A stretch of DNA of 10,558 bases from an uncultured Clostridia bacterium (GTDB lineage Bacteria; Bacillota; Clostridia; Oscillospirales; CAG-272), in contig CAMGRB010000027.1 of the NCBI GenBank assembly GCA_946061315.1, forward strand, positions 1 through 10,558, read 5' to 3'. A model generated the notes under the pieces. That model made no database searches, was not told where the DNA came from, and was given only the letters and a program-made list of their open reading frames with translations. The position numbers and the translations under genes were made by a program. Below are positions 1 through 4,990 of the stretch, piece after piece. Position 1 is the first letter of the stretch, and every line of letters begins with the position of its first letter.

Positions 1-40
1 CGTATCACATTTGGTAAAATAGTTTAGCAACAGTTTGCAA

Positions 41-141
41 GAAAGCGCGCGGACAACAGCAACAAACGATTGCAAATTTTATTTCAAAAGTCACTCTCAC
101 AAAGAAAGTTTTATATATATATCGGGATGTAGCGCAGTTGG
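41..141 (+). repeat. 101-nt direct repeat, copy 1 (ends in a tRNA-Pro 5' fragment)
   Basis: This block matches 252-352 at a constant offset of 211 nt. The first half differs at several bases (around 58-69), while the stretch from about 70 to 112 is identical. Both copies end with the same 19 nt, which in copy 2 are the first bases of a functional tRNA-Pro. After position 141 the similarity stops abruptly. The repeat therefore carries the tRNA 5' flank plus the acceptor 5' strand and part of the D arm. A duplication of the tRNA locus followed by loss or replacement of the tRNA body is the simplest reading. An alternative is that the block is one member of a dispersed repeat family. Confidence 0.85.
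123..141 (+). pseudogene. Truncated tRNA-Pro 5' fragment
   Basis: These 19 nt are identical to the first 19 nt of the intact tRNA-Pro at 334. They cover the acceptor 5' strand (CGGGATG), TA, and the start of the D arm (GCGCAGTTGG). The following bases (GGACGTTTC) do not continue the tRNA, and no anticodon stem, T arm or CCA end is found before the second repeat copy. It cannot fold as a tRNA and is a remnant left by the duplication. Confidence 0.75.
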
Positions 142-156
142 GGACGTTTCTGAGCG

Positions 157-169
157 CCGCCGGGGGCGG
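157..169. repeat. GC-rich 5-bp hairpin
   Basis: CCGCC at 157-161 can pair with GGCGG at 165-169 around a GGG loop. It lies in the spacer between the two 101-nt repeats, in a segment richer in G and C than its surroundings. There is no T-run after it, so it is not an intrinsic terminator. Its role is unknown. Confidence 0.4.
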
Positions 170-194
170 ATGAAGCGAGGAAAAAGGAGTGGCA

Positions 195-247
195 GTAACT
201 TACGCTGTGGCAAACGAGTTTGCGAGCGCAGACAGAGCGTTAGTTAC
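195..247. repeat. Imperfect palindromic element between the repeats
   Basis: The 15-nt arms at 195-209 and 233-247 (starting GTAACTTACGC and ending GCGTTAGTTAC) pair with two mismatches. The intervening bases contain a second, perfect inverted repeat, GCAAAC-GA-GTTTGC, at 210-223. The nested dyads give a potential long cruciform or RNA stem. This looks like a small non-coding palindromic repeat rather than a gene: there is no ribosome binding site or plausible coding frame. The bases just after it (AACAGGAAGCGCGCGGACAAC) lead into repeat copy 2. Confidence 0.55.
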
Positions 248-251
248 AACA

Positions 252-352
252 GGAAGCGCGCGGACAACTGCAATGAATGATTGCAAATTTTATTTCAAAA
301 GTCACTCTCACAAAGAAAGTTAAATATATATATCGGGATGTAGCGCAGTTGG
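252..352 (+). repeat. 101-nt direct repeat, copy 2 (overlaps the intact tRNA-Pro)
   Basis: This is the second copy of the block at 41-141. Its last 19 nt are the first bases of the complete tRNA-Pro, and the rest is the tRNA 5' flank, ending in an AT-rich TAAATATATATAT run directly before the mature 5' end. I could not settle on a convincing -35/-10 pair for the tRNA here. The AT run could serve as a -10 region but would leave almost no leader. Confidence 0.85.
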
Positions 353-409
353 TAGCGCGCCTGCTTTGGGAGCAGGATGTCGCAGGTTCGAATCCTGTCA
401 TTCCGACCA
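334..409 (+). tRNA. tRNA-Pro(UGG)
   Basis: A 76-nt cloverleaf with encoded CCA. The acceptor stem is CGGGATG paired with CATTCCG (one G-T pair), discriminator A406, then CCA at 407-409. The D arm contains GCGCAGTTGGTAGCGC. The anticodon stem is CCTGC/GCAGG with loop TTTGGGA, giving anticodon TGG (proline). The T arm is GCAGG-TTCGAAT-CCTGT. The gene is complete and should be functional. It decodes CCN proline codons by wobble. Its 5' portion is duplicated at 123-141 and its 3' portion at 466-478. A hairpin with a T-run directly follows it. Confidence 0.97.
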
Positions 410-410
410 T

Positions 411-445
411 AAAAGAGCCATACTCGAAAAGAGCATGACTTTTTT
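411..445 (+). terminator. Probable tRNA terminator
   Basis: AAAAG (411-415) pairs with CTTTT (439-443), and inner CAT/ATG and CTC/GAG pairs close a GAAAA loop. The stem is interrupted by a small internal loop and a mismatch. It runs into T6 at 440-445. It starts one base after the tRNA CCA end, the position expected for a tRNA transcript terminator. The stem is weak, so a second, stronger terminator downstream may do most of the work. Confidence 0.45.
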
Positions 446-465
446 ATCGCTGTTATGACGGTGCT

Positions 466-478
466 TCCTGTCATTCCG
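466..478 (+). repeat. Displaced copy of tRNA-Pro 3' end
   Basis: TCCTGTCATTCCG is identical to 393-405 of the tRNA (T-arm 3' strand plus acceptor 3' strand). The next bases are GTCAT where the tRNA has ACCAT, so the match resumes after two mismatches. A short direct repeat of a tRNA 3' end is what tRNA-targeting integrases leave, but only about 73 nt separate the copies and no integrase is present. It may instead be a remnant of an earlier duplication. Confidence 0.55.
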
Positions 479-483
479 GTCAT

Positions 484-527
484 CGCCCGAAAGCCTTGAT
501 TTGAAGTGGTTTTCGGGCGTTTTTTTT
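484..527 (+). terminator. Strong intrinsic terminator
   Basis: A 12-bp stem, CGCCCGAAAGCC (484-495) with GGTTTTCGGGCG (508-519), has one G-T pair and a 12-nt loop, and is followed immediately by T8 (520-527). It closes the tRNA region and separates it from the promoter at 557. It has no long T-run on the other strand, so it acts in the forward direction. Confidence 0.88.
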
Positions 528-556
528 GAATTTTTCAACCAACAACAGGCAAACAC

Positions 557-586
557 TTGTATTCGTTAATTTTATTGTGCTATAAT
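557..586 (+). promoter_or_regulatory. SigA-type promoter for the 692-2422 unit
   Basis: TTGTAT (557-562), an 18-bp spacer, and a consensus TATAAT (581-586) preceded by TGc, an extended -10. Transcription would start near 593, giving a leader of about 100 nt before the start codon at 692. It lies directly downstream of the terminator at 484-527 and is the only good promoter in the gap. Confidence 0.75.
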
Positions 587-612
587 AATCACATATCCTG
601 TGAAGCAGGCAG

Positions 613-635
613 TCAAATCGGAAAAACTGATTTGA
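613..635 (+). other. Leader hairpin with A5 loop
   Basis: TCAAATCGG (613-621) pairs with CTGATTTGA (627-635) over 9 bp, with one G-T pair and a loop of five A. It lies within the predicted leader of the EEP-family gene, about 55 nt before its start codon. No T-run follows, so it is not a terminator. It could stabilise the transcript or be a protein-binding stem. It resembles no riboswitch class I recognise. Confidence 0.4.
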
Positions 636-691
636 TGAGTATTTTGAAAAAGCAAAAATTCCGTATGATTCATGTCGTTTGAGGTGACAAA

Positions 692-1762
692 ATGAAGAAA
701 AAAATCATAAAATCGCTATGCGTAGCTTTGTCGGTAATTTTATTAGTGGTGCTTGGATACATATTGTACGTTGTTTTCAGTTATTATCGTGTTGAGGATA
801 ACCTTGTTCTTGACGTCTGGGGAGAAGCGACGGATAACGCTCCCGTTAATACTGAACTTTCTCTTACAACCTATAATATCGGATTTGGTGCATACAGCGC
901 CGATTATTCTTTTTTCATGGACGGCGGAGAACATGCAAGAGCACTTTCCAAGGATGCGGTAATCAATAATACAAACGGCGCTATTGAAACGATAAAAGAT
1001 ATAAATCCCGACTTTTTGCTTTGGCAGGAAGTAGATATCGACGGTACCCGCAGTTATCATATAAACCAAAAGGACCTTATCGGCGAGAACTTTACGGGTT
1101 ATGACAGCGTTTTTGCGCAAAATTACGACTCACCGTATTTTTTATATCCTTTTAACGAACCTATCGGCGCAAACAAATCGGGTATTCTTACGTTATCCCG
1201 CTTCAATATAGAATCCGGCATCAGAAAAAGTCTGCCCGTGGAAAACTCACTTACCAAGTTTTTAGACCTTGACCGCGCCTATAGCGTTTCGGTTATAAAG
1301 ACCTCTGACGGTAAGGAGCTTGTGCTTTACAACGTTCATCTGTCTGCTTATACCTCGGACGGCACAATTGCCGAAGAGCAACTTAAAATTTTAAGTGAAG
1401 ATATGAAACAACAGTATGATAAAGGCAATTATATCATCGCCGCAGGAGATTTTAATAAGGATATGCTGGGCGATTCTTCAAAATATTTCGAGCGCTGTGA
1501 GGGAGAGTATAACTGGGCGGTACCTTTTAATGAGAGCTTATTACCGCAGGGAATCACAAGTCACAGCGGCTCGAACGTACCCAGCTGCCGTAATGCAGAA
1601 TCTGCTTTTAAGGGCGACGGTACCGACTTTGTCGTTTCGGTTGACGGCGTGCTTGTAAGTGATAACGTTGAAGTTTTATCTTGTGAAACGGTTGATACGT
1701 CCTTTGCTTACAGCGACCATAATCCCGTGTATCTCAAATTTATCTTAAAATCGGAAAAATAA
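692..1762 (+). CDS. Membrane-anchored endonuclease/exonuclease/phosphatase (EEP) family hydrolase
   Basis: A 356-residue protein with a lysine-rich N terminus and one hydrophobic segment at about 8-30, then a single extracytoplasmic domain. It is probably a signal anchor, since no clear signal-peptidase site is visible. The EEP (DNase I-like) motifs appear in order: TYNIGFG at 59-65, WQEVD at 111-115 with the metal-binding Glu113, YNVHLSAY at 213-220 with His216, AAGDFNKD at 250-257 with Asp253 and Asn255, and SDHNPV at 341-346 with His343. All catalytic positions of the family are present. The fold cleaves phosphodiesters in nucleic acids, inositol phosphates or sphingomyelin. The substrate cannot be read from sequence, though surface location favours an extracellular nucleic acid or phospholipid/phosphosugar. 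The start is supported by GAGGTG at 681-686. The acetyltransferase gene follows after 48 bp with no terminator between, so they are probably co-transcribed. Confidence 0.88.
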   Translation: MKKKIIKSLCVALSVILLVVLGYILYVVFSYYRVEDNLVLDVWGEATDNAPVNTELSLTTYNIGFGAYSADYSFFMDGGEHARALSKDAVINNTNGAIETIKDINPDFLLWQEVDIDGTRSYHINQKDLIGENFTGYDSVFAQNYDSPYFLYPFNEPIGANKSGILTLSRFNIESGIRKSLPVENSLTKFLDLDRAYSVSVIKTSDGKELVLYNVHLSAYTSDGTIAEEQLKILSEDMKQQYDKGNYIIAAGDFNKDMLGDSSKYFERCEGEYNWAVPFNESLLPQGITSHSGSNVPSCRNAESAFKGDGTDFVVSVDGVLVSDNVEVLSCETVDTSFAYSDHNPVYLKFILKSEK

Positions 1763-1810
1763 GGTCACGGTTTTGAAGCTATTGCCAAAGTAAAAATTAA
1801 GGAGAGCTTT

Positions 1811-2422
1811 ATGAACGCACCATTTAGGATAAACGGAAAAACAATAGAAACAAAAAGGCTGATTTTAAGACCTTTTAAGCCAAGCGATTTAGACGATTTT
1901 TATGAATACGCATCCGTTGACGGAGTTGGCGAAATGGCGGGGTGGCATCATCACGAAACGATAGATAAATCCCGAGAAATATTGAACGTATTTATAGGTG
2001 AAGACAAGGTATTTGCCATAGTCCTTAAAGAAAACAATAAAGTCATCGGCTCTCTCGGCGTTGAAAAATACGGCATGGAAGAAGCATTGACTGAATTTGA
2101 TGGGTATAAAGGCAGAGAAATCGGCTACGTGTTAAGCAAAGATTATTGGGGACAAGGCTTAATGCCGGAGGCGGTAAAAGCGGTAATCGATTATTTGTTC
2201 AACGAACTTGATTTAGACTTCTTAACCTGTGGCTTTTATAATTTCAACCATCAGTCCGGGCGCGTTCAGGAAAAATGCGGCTTCAAGCCGTACAGAAGTC
2301 TTGAAATGGAAACAAGAATGGGAACAAAGGAACAGGGAACTCTGAATATTTTAATCAATCCCGCAAAGGACGTTCACTTTGAGTTTTCCCATCCCGAAAC
2401 CTTGATTTATAAGGATAATTGA
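1811..2422 (+). CDS. GNAT-family N-acetyltransferase (RimJ/RimL type)
   Basis: A 203-residue cytoplasmic GNAT enzyme that should transfer an acetyl group from acetyl-CoA to an amine. The opening ETKRLILRPFKPSD (13-26) is the hallmark of the RimJ/RimL branch. The central strand with EIGYVLSKDYWGQGLMPEA (about 103-121) carries the acetyl-CoA pyrophosphate-binding loop. The segment FYNFNHQSGRVQEKCGF (142-158) is the C-terminal motif with the Asn and the KCGF turn. About 25 extra residues follow the usual end of the domain. Family members acetylate ribosomal protein N termini, other proteins or small amines, and the target here is unknown. GGAGAG at 1801-1806 sets the start. It lies 48 bp after the EEP-family gene and probably shares its promoter. 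Confidence 0.88.
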   Translation: MNAPFRINGKTIETKRLILRPFKPSDLDDFYEYASVDGVGEMAGWHHHETIDKSREILNVFIGEDKVFAIVLKENNKVIGSLGVEKYGMEEALTEFDGYKGREIGYVLSKDYWGQGLMPEAVKAVIDYLFNELDLDFLTCGFYNFNHQSGRVQEKCGFKPYRSLEMETRMGTKEQGTLNILINPAKDVHFEFSHPETLIYKDN

Positions 2423-2470
2423 ATTGACGTATGATGTCCTTACCGGAGAATTAAGTTCAAACCCATAAAA

Positions 2471-2518
2471 GAAAAAAAGAGCAAGAGTAAAAGGACTATA
2501 TCCTTCTATTCTTGCTCT
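2471..2518 (-). terminator. Long intrinsic terminator of the alpha/beta hydrolase gene
   Basis: An 18-bp stem with one mismatch is formed by 2478-2495 and 2501-2518, with a 5-nt loop. On the reverse strand it begins 7 nt after the hydrolase stop codon and runs into seven T (complement of A2472-2478), a textbook terminator. In the forward direction there is no T-run after it, so it would stop readthrough from the acetyltransferase gene only weakly. Confidence 0.88.
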
Positions 2519-2524
2519 GCGTGT

Positions 2525-3493
2525 TTACTTCGAATCCAAACAATTAAATATTTCAGCCCATACCGTATCGTCTTGCGATGTCATTCTGTTCCAATCCCAC
2601 GAGGCGAGGAAATTTTTCTTTTGCTCGTCGGTTTGGAGCTGTTTTTTCTTAATCATTTTTGCCCGCTTCGATACGTATTCTCCGAGATACTTAACTGCAT
2701 CCTCTGTATAATTCGGATTGTGCCCCTTGTTTGATACCAATAACAGCTTTATATTTTCCTTATCTTTAAGTCCTGCTACAAGAGTATCATAGTGGGCTGC
2801 CTTGCGGCACAATTTATCGTTATCGGAATAGATAAGGAGTACCTTTGCGTTTGACTTTGACAAGCTCTCAACCGCATTGTATCCGACAAAATCGGGGTTG
2901 GCATTCTGCTCGATCTGCATAATGGCTTTACGGTACCCCTTCAGAATACCGCCGAAATAGGAATTTATCAACAGTTCCACCGAAACAAATCCCGAAAGGA
3001 CTACAACGTGAGATATATCGGGGTGGAGTGCGGATATATTCAAAGCGGAGAAGCCTCCCCAACTGTGACCCATGACGGAAACGTCACATTTTGCAAATCT
3101 CGTATCATTTTTCAGCGCATTTATGCAATCGTTAAGATCAAAAAGAGATTGCGCCATTCCGTTCGGATTTTCCCCTTCCGACTCCATACATCCCGTATGA
3201 TCATATGCGAATACCGAAAATCCGTGCCCGCAGAGCTTTTCTATCTCTTTCATATAAGAACGGTGCCCGCCGCCGAGCCCGTGGTCGAATACGACAAGTC
3301 TGTCTTTTATCGGGTTATCGTAGTAATATAAATATCCCTGTAAGTTATATCCTTTTGATGACTTAAAGTTATAGGATTCTTTATGTAAGCCGTGGAAATC
3401 ATCAGCGGAAAAATAGTATGATGTTGCGTTATCGTCGCACCGTGTGTAAGCCATACCACGATACATATTAACAATCTGTTTTTCAAATATCAT
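2525..3493 (-). CDS. Alpha/beta hydrolase (serine hydrolase/esterase-like)
   Basis: A 322-residue cytoplasmic protein without a signal peptide. The alpha/beta hydrolase features are present: VVFDHGLGGG (67-76), which supplies the oxyanion-hole HG, the nucleophile elbow GHSWGG at 142-147 with Ser144, a probable acid at Asp226 in IYSDNDKLC (221-229), and the catalytic His258 in NKGHNPN. The segment YLYYYDNPIKDRLVVFDHG before the elbow and the GHSWGG type resemble bacterial family S9/BAAT-like or lysophospholipase-like esterases, but the substrate cannot be assigned. After about residue 275 there is a charged, lysine-rich tail not usual for the core fold. The start is supported by AAGGAG 8 nt upstream on the reverse strand. 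The gene is divergent from the XRE regulator at 3712 and shares its control region, so it is a candidate target of that regulator. Confidence 0.87.
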   Translation of the reverse strand: MIFEKQIVNMYRGMAYTRCDDNATSYYFSADDFHGLHKESYNFKSSKGYNLQGYLYYYDNPIKDRLVVFDHGLGGGHRSYMKEIEKLCGHGFSVFAYDHTGCMESEGENPNGMAQSLFDLNDCINALKNDTRFAKCDVSVMGHSWGGFSALNISALHPDISHVVVLSGFVSVELLINSYFGGILKGYRKAIMQIEQNANPDFVGYNAVESLSKSNAKVLLIYSDNDKLCRKAAHYDTLVAGLKDKENIKLLLVSNKGHNPNYTEDAVKYLGEYVSKRAKMIKKKQLQTDEQKKNFLASWDWNRMTSQDDTVWAEIFNCLDSK

Positions 3494-3534
3494 TTATTTT
3501 CTCCTTCGCCTACCTGATAGAAAATTGCTTCTTC

Positions 3535-3563
3535 ATTGTATCATATTTTTGCGGATATTTCAA
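3535..3563 (-). promoter_or_regulatory. Promoter of the alpha/beta hydrolase gene
   Basis: Read on the reverse strand: TTGAAA (3558-3563), exactly 17 bp, then TACAAT (3535-3540) preceded by TGA. The predicted start near 3528 gives a short leader that contains the ribosome binding site at about 3501-3506. The -35 hexamer overlaps the first copy of the 14-nt direct repeat at 3562-3575. Confidence 0.72.
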
Positions 3564-3575
3564 TTATTTTTTCGC
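3562..3575 (+). repeat. 14-nt direct repeat, copy 1 (candidate operator)
   Basis: AATTATTTTTTCGC matches AATTGTTTTTTCGC at 3642-3655 at 13 of 14 positions, 80 bp apart in the same orientation. This copy overlaps the hydrolase -35 hexamer by two bases. The other overlaps the -35 region of the regulator gene. One copy at each divergent promoter is the arrangement expected if the neighbouring XRE protein controls both. AT-richness makes a chance match possible, but the shared TTCGC end argues against pure low complexity. Confidence 0.5.
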
Positions 3576-3626
3576 CCCGAGCCGCATATGTACTTTTGCA
3601 AAAAAATCAAATAACAGTTGAGTTTC

Positions 3627-3649
3627 AAACAAATAATTGATAATTGTTT
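3627..3649. repeat. Inverted repeat over the regulator's -35 region
   Basis: AAACAA (3627-3632) and TTGTTT (3644-3649) form perfect 6-nt arms around 11 nt. The right arm is the predicted -35 hexamer of the regulator gene. Together with the direct repeat copy at 3642-3655 this makes the site a plausible operator for autoregulation. The arms are short and AT-rich, so the call is tentative. Confidence 0.3.
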
Positions 3650-3655
3650 TTTCGC
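3642..3655 (+). repeat. 14-nt direct repeat, copy 2 (candidate operator)
   Basis: AATTGTTTTTTCGC is the partner of 3562-3575 with one mismatch. It covers the -35 hexamer and the start of the spacer of the promoter for the XRE gene at 3712, so a bound protein would block RNA polymerase there. Confidence 0.5.
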
Positions 3656-3671
3656 AAATATGTGCTACAAT
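3644..3671 (+). promoter_or_regulatory. Promoter of the first XRE regulator gene
   Basis: TTGTTT (3644-3649), a 16-bp spacer, and TACAAT (3666-3671) with an upstream TGc extension. A second -10-like TATAAT overlaps it at 3671-3676. Transcription would start near 3678-3683, giving a leader of about 30 nt that contains AAGGAG (3699-3704). Confidence 0.62.
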
Positions 3672-3711
3672 ATAATTACACCGGTGACAACTATTTCAAG
3701 GAGAAACTATT

Positions 3712-4878
3712 ATGCAGCTGAATTTAGGAACAAAAATAAGAGAATTGCGCCGTCGTGACGGACGTACACAAGATGCTCTTGCAGAAACTCTTGGTGTGAC
3801 CGCACAAGCCGTCTCTCGTTGGGAGTCAGGCGGGAGTTATCCGGATGTGGAAATCATGCCTGCCATCGCAAATTATTTTCACGTTTCCATTGATGAATTG
3901 TTTGGATATCATGGTGACCGAGAAGAAAAAATTAAAAATATTCTTGATAGTGCCGCCAAAATTCTTACAGAACAAGGCTTTACAATGTATCAAGGAAGTC
4001 TATCGGAAGACGTTTTAGAGTGTGTCAAAATGTTACGTGCGGCTTCTGAGGAATTTCCGAATGAACCCAAAATCCTCTTAAAACTCGCTCAGTCACTCTA
4101 CATGTGGGGCTGGAACAAGTACGGAGCAAGGGGACGTTATGCTGAGACTTCCGGTATTATTGAAGATGACATCGAATACAATTCACAGAACGTCTATTGG
4201 CAGGAAGCCTTGTGTGTTTATGAAAAATTATTGAAATCGAATCCGTGTCCCGAGGACCGTGAAATCGCCATTCGTCAAATAGTACCGTTATATTGCAGAA
4301 TGGGAGAGTACGAAAAAGCAAAGGCTCTCGCTAATGATCAAAATGCTATTGTTATTTGCAAAGAACTACTGTTACCGTTAGCAACCGTTGGTGAGGAAAA
4401 AGCTCGTTATCAAGGAGAGAGAATAATGGCTCTTCTTTCAAATCTGCAATTTGCTATCTCTGAAGCAGTTGCTTTGAGACCCGATATTTCCGCTTCGGAC
4501 TACGGAAGACAAATTCTGTTATCAGTCATAAATTTGTATGAAACGGTTTTTGTTGACGGCAGATGCGGACGTTGGCATTGGGAGATCGGTCAAATGTATT
4601 TGACTTTAGTCCGTTATGAGATATATGGCAACGGCAAAATGCAAAATATACTTGATTATTTTGACAAAGGTTTTGAGCATTGCAAAGAATATGAACGCAT
4701 TTATAACGGAGGAGAATACAGATATTCTGCCCCTTTGGTTTCAAATCTGAAAAGCTTGAATAAGGGTAATCTTGACCCAATAGGTGAAGACTTTTGGAAA
4801 AAAGAGTTAAAAAACTACCCGCAGAATATACGCAAAGAGCTTCATAAAAACCCAAAATACGCCGAATGCTTTGCATAA
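3712..4878 (+). CDS. XRE-family transcriptional regulator with C-terminal helical (TPR-like) domain
   Basis: A 388-residue protein. Residues 6-62 are a Cro/C1-type helix-turn-helix: the motif TQDALAETLGVTAQAVSRWESG at 19-40 carries both DNA-contact helices, followed by YPDVEIMPAIANYF and VSIDELFGY. The rest is all-helical and looks like a repeat-type sensor domain, with EEFPNEPKILLKLAQSLYMWGW at about 113-134 and a conserved YSAPLVSNLK near the C terminus (338-347). The protein at 4991-6064 has the same plan and the same landmarks, so the two are paralogues. Regulators of this type respond to peptides or unknown small ligands; the signal here is not visible. AAGGAG at 3699-3704 sets the start. 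Arg is mostly CGT and Ile mostly ATT/ATC in the part I read, unlike the ATA/AGA-rich fak operon, which suggests a separate origin. Confidence 0.88.
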   Translation: MQLNLGTKIRELRRRDGRTQDALAETLGVTAQAVSRWESGGSYPDVEIMPAIANYFHVSIDELFGYHGDREEKIKNILDSAAKILTEQGFTMYQGSLSEDVLECVKMLRAASEEFPNEPKILLKLAQSLYMWGWNKYGARGRYAETSGIIEDDIEYNSQNVYWQEALCVYEKLLKSNPCPEDREIAIRQIVPLYCRMGEYEKAKALANDQNAIVICKELLLPLATVGEEKARYQGERIMALLSNLQFAISEAVALRPDISASDYGRQILLSVINLYETVFVDGRCGRWHWEIGQMYLTLVRYEIYGNGKMQNILDYFDKGFEHCKEYERIYNGGEYRYSAPLVSNLKSLNKGNLDPIGEDFWKKELKNYPQNIRKELHKNPKYAECFA

Positions 4879-4884
4879 CCCCCC

Positions 4885-4912
4885 CGCCCCGCCTCGTGCG
4901 GGGCGCTTCTTT
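4885..4912 (+). terminator. GC-rich intrinsic terminator of the first XRE gene
   Basis: A perfect 8-bp stem, CGCCCCGC (4885-4892) with GCGGGGCG (4898-4905), has a 5-nt loop and is followed by CTTCTTT and further T-rich sequence to about 4932. It begins 6 nt after the stop codon. The convergent gene that ends at 4991 has no comparable hairpin of its own with a T-run, and its transcript may run into this stem from the other side. Confidence 0.78.
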
Positions 4913-4990
4913 GCAGGCTTTTCGTCTTTTTTCTTCCAAATGCGTATTTCTTCAATCTCCGCTTTTATTTTGAGAGTTTTCTTCTTAAAG

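Noticed and set aside
35..280. Forward open frame of 81 codons across the first repeat
   Set aside because: It runs through the repeat, the tRNA fragment and the palindrome, has no ribosome binding site, and its composition follows the repeats.
295..483. Reverse-strand open frame of 62 codons across the tRNA, with the peptide NDRIRTCDILLPKQARYQ
   Set aside because: It is the antisense of tRNA-Pro, a well-known source of false protein annotations. It has no ribosome binding site or other support.
4526..4939. Reverse-strand open frame of 137 codons overlapping the end of the first XRE gene
   Set aside because: It overlaps a well-supported gene and the terminator at 4885-4905, and its peptide has no recognisable features.
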